DNA of 52,143 nt from Clostridia bacterium. GTDB taxonomy: Bacteria; Bacillota; Peptococcia; DRI-13; SV3-B141. Under the pieces are notes generated by a model. It was not told where the DNA came from, did no database searches, and was given only the letters and a program-made list of their open reading frames with translations. The translations under genes were made by a program, and so were the position numbers. Each line of letters opens with the position of its first letter. Position 1 is the stretch's first letter. The DNA is taken from contig JAHDSB010000070.1 of NCBI GenBank assembly GCA_018433015.1, positions 1 through 52,143 on the forward strand, in the 5' to 3' direction. This document shows, piece after piece, positions 24,011 through 33,328 of the stretch.

Positions 24011-25072
24011 ATGGATATAAAAAGGGAAGAACGAAAATTTGATCATATTGCTCATGCAGTTGAATTAGAAAAAGGCCCTGATTCTGCGGGCTGGGATGAT
24101 ATTGAAGTTATACATCAAGCCCTCTTTCGTTATGATCTTCAGGATATTGATACAAGAATAGAACTTTTTGACAAGGAACTTGATTTTCCTCTGATTATTA
24201 ATGCTTTAACCGGGGGAGCTAAGGGCCTGGAAAAAATTAATGGGATATTGGCCAGTGTAGCTCAAGAATTGAAAATTGGGTTAGCTGTAGGTTCGCAAAT
24301 GGCAGGTATTGTAAATAAAGAGGTTAGACACACTTATCAAATAACTCGACAAAAAAACCCAGAAGGTCTAATTTTAGCTAATGTAAGTGCTTTGGCCCAA
24401 CCTAAAGATGCGTTAGCTGCTGTAGAAATGTTGGAAGCAGATGCTTTACAAATACACTTGAATGGTGTGCAGGAATTAATAATGGCGGAAGGAGACCGGG
24501 ATTTTCGTGGGCTAGCCGATAATGTACAGGAAATTATCACAAGGGTTCCTGTCCCCGTAATTGTAAAGGAAGTGGGTTTTGGTATATCTAAGGAAACGAC
24601 ACAGCAGTTATATAAACTGGGGGTAAGATCTGTTGACATAAGTGGCAAAGGAGGGACTAATTTTGCCAGTATTGAGTTAGCCAGAAATCCTCGGGAAAGT
24701 CTAGAATTCTTACGGCATTGGGGCATTACTACAGTATGCAGCTTGTTAGAAGTTAAAGATCTTAATTTACCATTAACGGTTATAGCCTCCGGAGGGATTG
24801 AAAATGGTCTGGAAATGTTTAAAGCATTAGGATTAGGTGCTGATGCCGTAGGTATTGCTGGGGCCTTTGTCAAAACCCTCATACGGGAAGGAGAAGAGTC
24901 CTTAACAAAAAAAATAATTGATATTAAAGAAGCCTTAAAAATAATTATGCTTACTAGCGGTGCGCAAAAAATAGCAGATATTAAAAATAACCCCCTTGTT
25001 ATTAAAGGAGATACTTGGTTTTGGTGCCAGCAGAGAGGTATTAACATAAAAAAGTATGCTCAACGTAGCTAG
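24011..25072 (+). CDS. fni: Type 2 isopentenyl-diphosphate delta-isomerase
   Basis: This FMN- and NADPH-dependent enzyme interconverts isopentenyl and dimethylallyl diphosphate. The start at 24011 (MDIKREERKFDHI) is preferred to the ATG at 23981 because AAGAGG lies ten bases before it and homologues begin with a similar R-K-x-H-I motif. NALTGGAKGLEKING, GLAVGSQMAGI, LQIHLNGVQE, KEVGFGISKET, DISGKGGTNFASIE and ASGGIENGLE are the family's substrate and FMN-binding blocks. It follows ispH, the producer of its substrates, so isoprenoid supply genes cluster here. Confidence 0.93.
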   Translation: MDIKREERKFDHIAHAVELEKGPDSAGWDDIEVIHQALFRYDLQDIDTRIELFDKELDFPLIINALTGGAKGLEKINGILASVAQELKIGLAVGSQMAGIVNKEVRHTYQITRQKNPEGLILANVSALAQPKDALAAVEMLEADALQIHLNGVQELIMAEGDRDFRGLADNVQEIITRVPVPVIVKEVGFGISKETTQQLYKLGVRSVDISGKGGTNFASIELARNPRESLEFLRHWGITTVCSLLEVKDLNLPLTVIASGGIENGLEMFKALGLGADAVGIAGAFVKTLIREGEESLTKKIIDIKEALKIIMLTSGAQKIADIKNNPLVIKGDTWFWCQQRGINIKKYAQRS

Positions 25073-25203
25073 ATATTATTAGAGCTGATTCAGAAGAAAT
25101 AGCAAATTTTTATAAATAAAGCAAATTTAATGAAAAATAATGATAATAAAAGAAAATGGAAGTTATAAATAAAAAAACATTCAGAAAAATCTCTAAGATA
25201 TAT

Positions 25204-25340
25204 TGATTTTAAGTTGAAAAAGTGGTAGTCTACCCATTGTAGATAAACATCCATATGTGAAGGACGTTTTTAAAAAAAGAGGAGGGGAAGTCCAACACGT
25301 CAAGTATTATTCAAATACTAAAATCGTATAAGAAAAAGGG
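25204..25340 (+). promoter_or_regulatory. Structured leader of the liv operon, unassigned
   Basis: The gap before livK holds a small palindrome (GGTAGTCTACC, 25224-25234), a possible hairpin AAACATCC/GGACGTTT (25245-25269) followed by T and A runs, an orphan ribosome-binding-like GAGGAGGGGAAG with no start codon after it (25279-25290), and AGTATT/AATACT (25304-25320). I recognise no known riboswitch or T-box. No convincing sigma-A promoter is seen. Confidence 0.35.
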
Positions 25341-25351
25341 AGGTTATGATG

Positions 25352-26539
25352 ATGTTTAACAAAAAGACAATATCTGTTTTACTGTGTTTAGTACTTATAT
25401 TATCTGTTATGGCAGTTGGTTGTGGTCAAAAAGAAGACCCTGATGCTAACAAGCCCGTGGAAACAGACGAAGACGTAATTAAAATTGGAGTTTATGAACC
25501 TTTAACCGGTTTACAGGCCGCTGGAGGTAAAATGACTCTTGATGGAATGGAATTGGCTAATAAATTGTATCCGGAAGTTTTAGGTAAAAAAGTAGAACTG
25601 GCAGTGGAAGATAACAAGAGTGATATCACAGAAGCTGCTAACGTTGTATCCCGCCTGATTGATCAGCACAAAGTACAAGTTATCTTAGGTAGTTACGGCA
25701 GTTCTAACGCTAAATCCGGTGGTAATTTAGCTAAGGAAAAACATATCCCCGCTATCGGATGTTCTCCAACTAACCCCACAGTTACTAAAGATAATGATTA
25801 TTATTTCCGTGTTTGCTTTATTGATCCTTTCCAAGGGACAGTTATGGCTAACTATGCCTTCAATGATTTACAAGCTAAAAAAGTAGCTATTATTCGTGAA
25901 ATTACTAGTGACTACTCTGTGGGCTTAACTAATTACTTCGTGGAAGCCTTTAAGGAATTAAGTGGAGACGAAAACTGTGTTGTAGCACAATTAGATTATA
26001 AAAAAGGTGACCAAGACTTTACAGCCCAGCTGCAAACCATCAAGGAAAAACAACCTGATGTAATTTTTGCTCCTGGTGAAATTGGTGAATCTGCTATTCT
26101 GATTAAACAAGCTCGTCAATTAAAAATTGATGCGCATTTCTTAGGTGGAGATACCTGGGAAGCTCCGGAATTTATTGAAATCGGTGGAGATGCTGTAGAA
26201 GGTATTGCCTTTAGCACTCACTATACTGCAGAAGCCCCTGTTACTGAAATGTCGGAAGAATTCATCGAAGCCTTCAAGCAAGAATATGAAGGTCAAGAAG
26301 TTAATGCCTTTGCTGCTTTAGGTTTTGATACTTACATTTTAGCCCTTGATGCTATAGAAAAAGCAGGTAAATATGACGCTGAAGCTATTCGTGATGAGTT
26401 GGCTAAAACCATAGACTTCCAAGGTGCAACAGGTAATATTACCTTCGATGAAAATGGTGATCCTATTAAGAGTGCCGTTATTAAACAAGTTAAAGATGCT
26501 AAATTTGTTTATCTGACAACTATAGAACCCAATAAATAA
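25352..26539 (+). CDS. livK: Branched-chain amino acid ABC transporter substrate-binding lipoprotein
   Basis: LivK-type receptor for leucine, isoleucine or valine, possibly other amides. Three consecutive ATGs (25346, 25349, 25352) exist; the third lies eight bases after AAGGGAGG and is preferred. The signal peptide ends in lipobox MAVGC (Cys24 from this start). KIGVYEPLTGLQAAGGKMTLDGMELA opens the two-lobed periplasmic-binding fold; VILGSYGSSNAKSGG and PAIGCSPTNP form the ligand loop. Four transporter genes follow, so the operon is complete. A strong hairpin between it and livH probably keeps its expression higher. Confidence 0.93.
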   Translation: MFNKKTISVLLCLVLILSVMAVGCGQKEDPDANKPVETDEDVIKIGVYEPLTGLQAAGGKMTLDGMELANKLYPEVLGKKVELAVEDNKSDITEAANVVSRLIDQHKVQVILGSYGSSNAKSGGNLAKEKHIPAIGCSPTNPTVTKDNDYYFRVCFIDPFQGTVMANYAFNDLQAKKVAIIREITSDYSVGLTNYFVEAFKELSGDENCVVAQLDYKKGDQDFTAQLQTIKEKQPDVIFAPGEIGESAILIKQARQLKIDAHFLGGDTWEAPEFIEIGGDAVEGIAFSTHYTAEAPVTEMSEEFIEAFKQEYEGQEVNAFAALGFDTYILALDAIEKAGKYDAEAIRDELAKTIDFQGATGNITFDENGDPIKSAVIKQVKDAKFVYLTTIEPNK

Positions 26540-26559
26540 GGTGAAATGTAGATGAATAT

Positions 26560-26585
26560 CTCCCCTTCCCTGTGGGGAAGGGGAG
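26560..26585 (+). terminator. Intercistronic hairpin between livK and livH
   Basis: CTCCCCTTCCC (26560-26570), loop TGTG, GGGAAGGGGAG (26575-26585): an 11-bp perfect GC-rich stem followed by AATTTTGTG. It is likely a partial terminator or 3'-end stabiliser that raises receptor over permease expression. Confidence 0.7.
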
Positions 26586-26616
26586 AATTTTGTGTAAATA
26601 TCTGGGAGGAAATACC

Positions 26617-27510
26617 ATGACGTTCAATATTTTTTTGCAGCATTTAGCTAATGGAATATCCCTTGGAAGCTTATATGCACTAATAGCTATAGGTTATACT
26701 ATGGTTTATGGTATCTTGCGGTTAATAAACTTTGCCCATGGGGATTTAATTATGGTCGCTGCTTATATCGCAATATATGGTATTATGATGTTTAAATTAC
26801 CCTGGTGGCTATCTTTTACACTAGCTGTTATAGTTACTACTATTGTCGGCGTTATTATCGAAAGGGCAGCTTATAAACCCTTGAGAAGTTCACCGCGTAT
26901 TTCTGTTTTAATATCGGCTATAGGTGTTTCATTCTTTTTAGAAAACCTGGCCATAGTTCTTTTTACGGGGCGGCCTAAACCATTCCCGCAGCCCGAACTA
27001 TTTACCACTATGTTGGAAGTTAATAATGTTTATATTATGAGTCTGACCTTTATCATTCCCGTTGTAACAATAGTGATGTTAATTTTGCTAAATTATCTAG
27101 TTAACAAAACTACGGCTGGAATGGCTATGAGAGCTGTTGCTAAAGATTTTGAAACAAGCAGTTTGATGGGAATTGAAATTAATAAGATAGTATCTTACAC
27201 TTTTGCGTTAGGTTCTGGCCTAGCTGCTATTGGCGGTATCATGTGGGGTCTTAAGTTTCCGCAAATACAACCCTTGATAGGTGTATTTCCAGGTTTAAAA
27301 TGTTTTATTGCTGCTGTAGTAGGTGGAATAGGCAGTATTACAGGAGCCACTATCGGAGGATTTTTGCTGGGTATCATGGAGATTATGCTCGTGGCTTTTC
27401 TGCCCAGTTTAACAGGTTATCGTGATGCCTTTGCTTTTGTACTGTTAATAGTTATCCTAATCTTCAGACCCACAGGCATTATTGGGGAAAAAATAACAGA
27501 GAAGGTGTAA
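26617..27510 (+). CDS. livH: Branched-chain amino acid ABC permease LivH
   Basis: An integral membrane permease of the LivH type. The frame is open from a GTG at 26572, but the ATG at 26617 has GGGAGGA at a normal distance and starts MTFNIFLQHLANGISLGSLYALIAIGYTMVYG in the usual way. RLINFAHGDLIM and the inner-membrane loop MRAVAKDFETSSLMGIEINK, which contacts the ATPases, are conserved, as are AAVVGGIGSITGATIGGFLLG repeats. LivM follows after two bases. Confidence 0.94.
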   Translation: MTFNIFLQHLANGISLGSLYALIAIGYTMVYGILRLINFAHGDLIMVAAYIAIYGIMMFKLPWWLSFTLAVIVTTIVGVIIERAAYKPLRSSPRISVLISAIGVSFFLENLAIVLFTGRPKPFPQPELFTTMLEVNNVYIMSLTFIIPVVTIVMLILLNYLVNKTTAGMAMRAVAKDFETSSLMGIEINKIVSYTFALGSGLAAIGGIMWGLKFPQIQPLIGVFPGLKCFIAAVVGGIGSITGATIGGFLLGIMEIMLVAFLPSLTGYRDAFAFVLLIVILIFRPTGIIGEKITEKV

Positions 27511-27512
27511 GC

Positions 27513-28619
27513 ATGAGCAAAGGAAATAATAATTCAAAGATTAATAAGATAAAGCTTTTTATGACAATAGCAGCTATTATACTAGCTTTTATAACCCTAT
27601 ATATAGCGAATAATAATCTAGACAGCTATAAAATCAGGATTCTTAATTTGGCCGCAGTATATGCTGTCTGTGGTTTGGGTCTTAATATTATTAATGGCTT
27701 TACAGGTTTATTCTCTTTGGGACATGCCGGATTTATGATGATTGGTGCTTATACGGCGGCCTTAGTGACAATGCCACCCGATGTTAAAACCATGAACTTC
27801 TATATAGAACCAATAATTGCTCCTTTAGCCCATTTACAATTACCTATTCCTGTTGCTTTATTATTAGCCGGTTCTATAGCGGCCTTATTCAGTCTTATTA
27901 TTGCTGTTCCGGTTTTGCGTTTAAAAGGAGATTATCTAGCCATCGCCTCCTTAGGCTTTGCGGAAATGTTGCGTGTACTTTTTACCATGGCAGGTTCCAT
28001 TACCAATGGTGCTTTAGGTTTGAAAGGGATACCTGGAATTGAAAGTATTTATTTTTATTGGGGCACTGCTATAGTTGCCATAGTTATTATTAAACAGTTA
28101 ATTAATTCCAGCTATGGGCATGCTTTCAAAGCTATTAGGGATGATGAAATAGCAGCCCAAGCTATGGGGATTAATTTGTTCTATCATAAGACCTTATCCT
28201 TTGCCACCGGTGCATTTTTTGCCGGAGTAGGTGGAGCAATGATGGGCTTCTTGGTTACTACTATTGATCCGAATATCGGCATATTTTTACAAACTTTTAA
28301 TATCTTAATGATTATAGTTCTGGGTGGATTGGGGTCTTTAACCGGAACGGTAATTTCTGCAGTTCTTGTAACTTCTGCCCTGGAATTATTGAGATTTGTT
28401 GACGCCCCTATAGATTTCGGTTTCTTTGCTTATCCCGGTATTCCAGGCATGAGAATGGTTATCTTCTCCCTCTCCCTGTTATTAGTTATAATTTTTTATC
28501 AACGGGGTTTAATGGGAATGCGTGAATTCAATTGGGATTGGGTCATCAAAAAATATAACCAGTTCACCAATAGATCAGGTAAAGGGGGAAAAGGTCATGG
28601 CGCTGTTAAAAACGGATAA
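27513..28619 (+). CDS. livM: Branched-chain amino acid ABC permease LivM
   Basis: The second permease subunit. After a polar N-terminus come about nine membrane segments with GLGLNIINGFTGLFSLGHAGFMMIGAY and LKGDYLAIASLGFAEMLRVL. The ATPase-contact loop is GHAFKAIRDDEIAAQAMGIN and GGLGSLTGTVISA the Gly-rich segment. The C-terminus is lysine- and glycine-rich and overlaps the livG start by 23 bases. Its start has GAAGGTGTAAGC upstream. Confidence 0.94.
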   Translation: MSKGNNNSKINKIKLFMTIAAIILAFITLYIANNNLDSYKIRILNLAAVYAVCGLGLNIINGFTGLFSLGHAGFMMIGAYTAALVTMPPDVKTMNFYIEPIIAPLAHLQLPIPVALLLAGSIAALFSLIIAVPVLRLKGDYLAIASLGFAEMLRVLFTMAGSITNGALGLKGIPGIESIYFYWGTAIVAIVIIKQLINSSYGHAFKAIRDDEIAAQAMGINLFYHKTLSFATGAFFAGVGGAMMGFLVTTIDPNIGIFLQTFNILMIIVLGGLGSLTGTVISAVLVTSALELLRFVDAPIDFGFFAYPGIPGMRMVIFSLSLLLVIIFYQRGLMGMREFNWDWVIKKYNQFTNRSGKGGKGHGAVKNG

Positions 28620-29373
28620 GATTACAATGCAGTTTGGCGGGATAGTAGCAGTCAGCGATTTTTCCCTGAACCTGCAAAAAGGACAAATAGTAGGTTTAAT
28701 CGGTCCCAATGGAGCTGGAAAGACCACGGTATTTAATATGATTACAGGAGTATATACACCAACTAAAGGTAGCGTATACTTTCAAGATACTGATATCACT
28801 AATAAAAAACCTGATGCTATAACAAAATTAGGGATAGCCAGAACCTTTCAAAATATAAGACTCTTTTCCAATATGAATGTTTATGACAACATTTTAATCG
28901 CTAAACATACAAGATTAAAATCGTCACCATTAGCGGCTATTTTAAATGTACCCGGCACCAGTTATCGGAAACAAATGGATACTTTCAAAGAAGAATGTTG
29001 GGAGCTTTTAGAGGCTGTGGAATTAGCCGATGAGGCTTTTGAAAAAGGGACATCCTTGCCTTACGGGAAACAGAGGAGATTAGAAATAGCCCGTGCCCTA
29101 GCTACTAATCCGGAAATATTATTGTTAGACGAACCTGCGGCAGGAATGAATCCTAATGAATCCATGGAATTAATGGAATTCATTAGGAAGGTTAGAAATA
29201 AATTCAATGTTACTATCTTAATGATTGAGCATCATATGAAAGTTGTAATGGGCATTTGTGAGCATATTGTTGTGTTGGATCATGGTTTTCAAATCGCTGA
29301 GGGGGGCCCTGCAGAAATTCAGCGGAATCCTAAAGTTATAGAAGCTTATCTAGGGGTTGATGCCGATGCTTAA
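28597..29373 (+). CDS. livG: Branched-chain amino acid ABC ATPase LivG
   Basis: An ABC ATPase. The start at 28597 (MALLKTDKITMQF) follows AAAGGGGGAAAAGG; the frame's earlier ATG lies inside livM. Walker A is GPNGAGKTT, the signature region is the LivG form LPYGKQRRLEIARAL, Walker B is ILLLDEPAAGMN, and the switch histidine is in IEHHMKVVM. LivG has the longer NIRLFSNMNVYDNIL helical region typical of this subunit. It overlaps livM upstream and livF downstream, so the operon is tightly coupled. Confidence 0.95.
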   Translation: MALLKTDKITMQFGGIVAVSDFSLNLQKGQIVGLIGPNGAGKTTVFNMITGVYTPTKGSVYFQDTDITNKKPDAITKLGIARTFQNIRLFSNMNVYDNILIAKHTRLKSSPLAAILNVPGTSYRKQMDTFKEECWELLEAVELADEAFEKGTSLPYGKQRRLEIARALATNPEILLLDEPAAGMNPNESMELMEFIRKVRNKFNVTILMIEHHMKVVMGICEHIVVLDHGFQIAEGGPAEIQRNPKVIEAYLGVDADA

Positions 29374-30073
29374 AATAGAAAACTTGCATGTATATTATGG
29401 TGGTATCCATGCTTTAAAAGGTATAAATCTGACAGTGCCTCAAGGAAAAGTTGTTAGTCTAATTGGCGCCAATGGAGCGGGTAAAAGCACGACGCTGCGG
29501 ACTATAACGAGTCTTGTTAAACCAACGTCGGGAAAAATATATTTTCAAGGAGAAGATATTACCCAGGCCAAAACTACCTCTGTCATAAAAAAAGGGATTA
29601 CTTTGGTACCGGAAGGACGTCGAGTCTTTGCTGATTTGACTGTTTATGAAAATTTGAATCTGGGCGCTTACTTAAGACAAAAAGACAAGAATGGTATTCA
29701 AAAAGATATGGATAAAGTATTTGAACTTTTTCCTCGCCTGAAAGAAAGGGAATGGCAAACAGCAGGCACTTTATCCGGTGGGGAGCAACAAATGCTGGCC
29801 ATCGGTAGAGCCCTGATGTCTCGTCCTAGCGTTATGATGATGGATGAACCCTCCTTGGGATTAGCTCCTATAGTTGTTAGGGATGTGTTTAATATTATTC
29901 GGGAAATCCATGATTCAGGCATGACAATTCTTTTGATTGAGCAAAATGCCCGGGCTGCTTTAAAAGTAGCAGATTACGGATATGTTATCGAGACAGGAAA
30001 GATAGTTTTAGAAGGACCGGGTAAGGAGTTAGCTGATAATGATGAAGTAAGAAGGTCTTATTTAGGAGAGTAA
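29366..30073 (+). CDS. livF: Branched-chain amino acid ABC ATPase LivF
   Basis: The second ATPase. The ATG at 29366 (MLKIENLHVYYGG) is best placed relative to GGGG at 29353-29356; a TTG at 29357 and ATG at 29360 are too close. Walker A is GANGAGKST, signature TLSGGEQQMLAIGRAL, Walker B MMMDEPSLGLAP and the switch region is LLIEQNARAAL. LVPEGRRVFADLTVYENL is the LivF-type Q-loop region. It overlaps livG by eight bases, and the macrodomain gene follows after three bases. Confidence 0.95.
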   Translation: MLKIENLHVYYGGIHALKGINLTVPQGKVVSLIGANGAGKSTTLRTITSLVKPTSGKIYFQGEDITQAKTTSVIKKGITLVPEGRRVFADLTVYENLNLGAYLRQKDKNGIQKDMDKVFELFPRLKEREWQTAGTLSGGEQQMLAIGRALMSRPSVMMMDEPSLGLAPIVVRDVFNIIREIHDSGMTILLIEQNARAALKVADYGYVIETGKIVLEGPGKELADNDEVRRSYLGE

Positions 30074-30076
30074 TTT

Positions 30077-30619
30077 ATGACCACCAAATTTAAAACGAAA
30101 TTCACGATTATTAAAGGTGATATTACTGAACAGGATTCTCAGGCTATTGTTAATGCTGCAAACTCTAGTTTAATGGGAGGCGGTGGAGTAGACGGGGCTA
30201 TTCATAGAAAAGGTGGGCCCCAAATCTTAGCCGAATGCAAGGAAATCGTTAATAAGCAAGGTCAATGTGTTCCGGGAGAAGCGGTTATCACTTCAGGGGG
30301 AAAGTTAAAAGCAGCTTATGTTATCCATACCGTTGGACCTATTTGGCGGGGAGGCAATTCGGGTGAGGCGGAAGTCCTGAGAAATGCCTACTACAATTGT
30401 TTGCAGTTAGCACGTTTAAGGAATATTAAATCCCTGGCTTTTCCTTCCATTAGTACAGGAGCCTATAAATATCCTTGGGAACTGGCGGCACAGATAGCCC
30501 TAGAAACCATTATTGCTAATATCAAAAAACCGCATTTTACAGAGGTAAAGCTGGTTTTATTTAATGAAGATATATATAAGGTCTATGTTGATACTTATAA
30601 AAAAATCAGTAGGGAATAA
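30077..30619 (+). CDS. Macrodomain ADP-ribose-binding protein
   Basis: Macrodomains bind ADP-ribose and hydrolyse O-acetyl-ADP-ribose or remove mono-ADP-ribose. Diagnostic features are the IIKGDITEQDSQAIVNAANSSL strand, the GGGGVDGAIHRKGG phosphate-binding turn, VITSGGKLKAAYVIHTVGP, and SISTGAYKYPWELAA, the second loop. The 180-residue length is that of YmdB-type proteins. It starts three bases after livF, so it shares the liv operon. A link between amino acid uptake and ADP-ribose turnover is not obvious; the pairing may be incidental. Confidence 0.9.
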   Translation: MTTKFKTKFTIIKGDITEQDSQAIVNAANSSLMGGGGVDGAIHRKGGPQILAECKEIVNKQGQCVPGEAVITSGGKLKAAYVIHTVGPIWRGGNSGEAEVLRNAYYNCLQLARLRNIKSLAFPSISTGAYKYPWELAAQIALETIIANIKKPHFTEVKLVLFNEDIYKVYVDTYKKISRE

Positions 30620-30627
30620 GTTTTTTT

Positions 30628-30673
30628 ATAAAAGGCTTACTAAGTACAAAATCTACTTAGTAAGCCTTTTTTA
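30628..30673 (+). terminator. Terminator of the liv operon
   Basis: A perfect 17-bp stem (AAAAGGCTTACTAAGTA and its complement) with a short loop, flanked by A and T runs; it may work in both directions. Confidence 0.92.
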
Positions 30674-30748
30674 TATTTACTGAGTAAAATTTAAAAAGTT
30701 ACCCACACTAATATTAAGTTGGTATTTTTAAAGCGGGGGTAATATTCA

Positions 30749-33328
30749 ATGACGGAAAGAATGATAGAAGGTCTTATAGAGCAGGGGAAGCTGGCCTTAA
30801 AAGAGATGATTAATCTTAGTCAAGAAGAAGTAGACAATATAGTGAAGGAAATGGCCATGGCCGGTCTGGCTAATCATATGCGTTTAGCTAAATTGGCTGT
30901 AGAAGAGACAAAAATGGGTGTTTATGAAGACAAATGTGTTAAGAACCTCTTTGCTTCTGAGTATATCTATCACAGTATAAAATATCAAAAATCCGTTGGT
31001 ATTATTGAGGACAATGAGGAAGAGGGGTATTACGATGTGGCTGAGCCGGTAGGAATTATTGCTGGTATAACTCCCGTGACAAATCCTACCTCTACTACTT
31101 TATTTAAGGCTATTATCGCTTTGAAAACACGAAATCCCATCATCTTTGCTTTTCATCCCAGTTCTCAACAATGTAGTGTAGAGGCAGCTAAAGTAGTAAA
31201 GATGGCTGCCATCAGAGCAGGTGCACCGGAAGCTTGCATTCAATGGGTAGAAAAACCGTCGATTGAGGCAACTCAGCTGCTGATGAAAAACGATGGCATA
31301 TCTCTTATTTTAGCTACAGGAGGATCTTCCATGGTAAAGTCGGCCTATAGCGCCGGCAAGCCGGCTTTAGGAGTAGGACCGGGTAACGTTCCCTGTTATA
31401 TTGAACAAACCACCGATATTAAGAGAGCAGTCACAGATTTAATTCTTTCTAAAACATTCGATAATGGAGTAATTTGTGCTTCTGAACAAGCAGTTATTAT
31501 TGATAGTGCTATCTATGAACCAGTACTATCTTATATGCAGAATAATGGTTGTTACTTTGTTAATGAGGAAGAAAAATATCAGCTGGAAAGCTTAATTTTT
31601 AAGGAAAATAGTTCCGGTGTAAATCCTAAAATTGTAGGTCAAAGCCCGGTGAAAATAGCTGAAATGGCAGGGTTTGAAGTTCCTGATAATACTAAAATAC
31701 TTGTAGCGGAAATAGAAGGAGTAGGACCTGACTATCCCCTTTCTCGCGAGAAACTTAGTCCTGTTTTGGCCTGTTTAAAGGTAGAAAATTACCAACAGGG
31801 GATAGAACGGGCTGTAGAGATGGTTAATTTCGGAGGATCGGGCCATTCTGCTGTAATACATTCCCACAACGACGATATAATCAATAAATATGCTAAAAGA
31901 GTGAATACGGGACGGATTATTGTTAATCAACCTTCCAGTCACGGTGCCATTGGTGACATATATAATACTAATATGCCTTCCCTTACTTTGGGGTGTGGTT
32001 CTTTTGGCCGTAATAGTACTACAGCCAATGTTAGTTCTGTTAATTTAATTAATAAAAAGAGGGTGGTAAAACGTAAGTATAATATGCAGTGGTTTAAAAT
32101 ACCTCCTAAAGTGTATTTTCGGTCCGGTGCCGTACAGTATCTGGCTAAGATGCCTGATATAACCCGAGCCTTTATTGTAACAGATGAAGTGATGACAAAA
32201 TTAGGCTATGTGGATAAGCTCCTTTATTATCTAAGGAATCGGATGGGGCGCAATTATGTGCATGCGGAAATCTTTGATAAAGTCTTGCCTGATCCTACTG
32301 TGGAAACTGTAGAAGAGGGATTAAAGGCTATAAATAATTTTAAACCCGATGTAATAATAGCTTTGGGTGGTGGATCTCCTATCGATGCTGCTAAAGCTAT
32401 CTGGCTCTTTTACGAATATCCGGAAACTAAATTTACAGATTTGCATATGAAATTCATGGATATTCGCAAGCGGGTCTTTAAGTTCCCGGAATTAGGTAAT
32501 AAAGCAAAATTTGTGGCTATTCCTACCACATCGGGTACAGGATCCGAAGTAACATCTTTTGCAGTAATAACTGATACAGCCAAAGGAATAAAATATCCTC
32601 TGGCTGATTATGAGTTGACCCCCGACGTTGCTATTATCGATCCTGATTTTGTGCAAAGTGTACCGGCCAGCGTTACGGGTGATACAGGGATGGACGTACT
32701 TACCCATGCCTTAGAAGCATATGTTTCGGTGATGGCCTCTGATTTTACAGATGCTTTGGCCATGAAAGCTATACAAATTGTATTTGAATATCTTCCCCGC
32801 TCCTATGCAAATAATGAGGACAGCATTGCCCGGGAAAAAATGCATAATGCCTCCTGTATTGCCGGTATGGCCTTTACTAATGCTTTTCTGGGAATAAACC
32901 ACAGTTTAGCCCATAAAGTAGGAGGAGAATTTCATGTACCCCATGGTCGAGCTAATGCCATTCTACTGCCCCATGTAATTAAATATAATGCATCTAAACC
33001 AACAAAATTTAATGCCTTCCCTAAATATGAGCACTATGTGGCTGATAAAAAATATGCGGAAATAGCTAAAACTTTGGGGTTCCCCAGTGGTACTACAGAA
33101 GAAGGGGTACAGAGTCTGATTAAAGGGGTTCAAGGGTTAATGGAGAAGCTTGAAATACCTGGTACCTTCAGAGAAAGCGGTATTTCTGAGACGAATTTTG
33201 TCGCAGTGGTAGATCGCTTGGCTGATAAGGCCTTTGAAGATCAAAGTACTACAGCAAATCCCAGAATGCCCCTGGTCTCGGAGTTGAAAGAAATCTTACT
33301 TCAAGCATATTATGGTGAAAAACTTTAG
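30749..33328 (+). CDS. adhE: Bifunctional aldehyde-alcohol dehydrogenase AdhE
   Basis: AdhE reduces acetyl-CoA to ethanol, recycling NADH in fermentation, and forms spirosomes. The N-terminal CoA-acylating aldehyde dehydrogenase (about 1-430) has GVGPGNVP and the catalytic cysteine Cys243 in GVICASEQ. A short linker (VNLINKKRVVKRKYNMQWFKI) leads to the iron alcohol dehydrogenase. That domain has VIIALGGGSPIDAAKA, TSGTGSEVTSFAVI and the metal ligands in THALEAY and GINHSLAHKVGGEFHVPHGRANA. At 859 residues it is full length. The start follows GCGGGGG. Its stop overlaps the convergent sodC stop. Confidence 0.96.
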   Translation: MTERMIEGLIEQGKLALKEMINLSQEEVDNIVKEMAMAGLANHMRLAKLAVEETKMGVYEDKCVKNLFASEYIYHSIKYQKSVGIIEDNEEEGYYDVAEPVGIIAGITPVTNPTSTTLFKAIIALKTRNPIIFAFHPSSQQCSVEAAKVVKMAAIRAGAPEACIQWVEKPSIEATQLLMKNDGISLILATGGSSMVKSAYSAGKPALGVGPGNVPCYIEQTTDIKRAVTDLILSKTFDNGVICASEQAVIIDSAIYEPVLSYMQNNGCYFVNEEEKYQLESLIFKENSSGVNPKIVGQSPVKIAEMAGFEVPDNTKILVAEIEGVGPDYPLSREKLSPVLACLKVENYQQGIERAVEMVNFGGSGHSAVIHSHNDDIINKYAKRVNTGRIIVNQPSSHGAIGDIYNTNMPSLTLGCGSFGRNSTTANVSSVNLINKKRVVKRKYNMQWFKIPPKVYFRSGAVQYLAKMPDITRAFIVTDEVMTKLGYVDKLLYYLRNRMGRNYVHAEIFDKVLPDPTVETVEEGLKAINNFKPDVIIALGGGSPIDAAKAIWLFYEYPETKFTDLHMKFMDIRKRVFKFPELGNKAKFVAIPTTSGTGSEVTSFAVITDTAKGIKYPLADYELTPDVAIIDPDFVQSVPASVTGDTGMDVLTHALEAYVSVMASDFTDALAMKAIQIVFEYLPRSYANNEDSIAREKMHNASCIAGMAFTNAFLGINHSLAHKVGGEFHVPHGRANAILLPHVIKYNASKPTKFNAFPKYEHYVADKKYAEIAKTLGFPSGTTEEGVQSLIKGVQGLMEKLEIPGTFRESGISETNFVAVVDRLADKAFEDQSTTANPRMPLVSELKEILLQAYYGEKL

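Noticed and set aside
24337-25047. 236-residue minus-strand ORF
   Set aside because: Lies entirely within fni in another frame; no motifs.
30680-30748. Rex operator before adhE
   Set aside because: I found no TTGTG-type inverted repeat in the leader.
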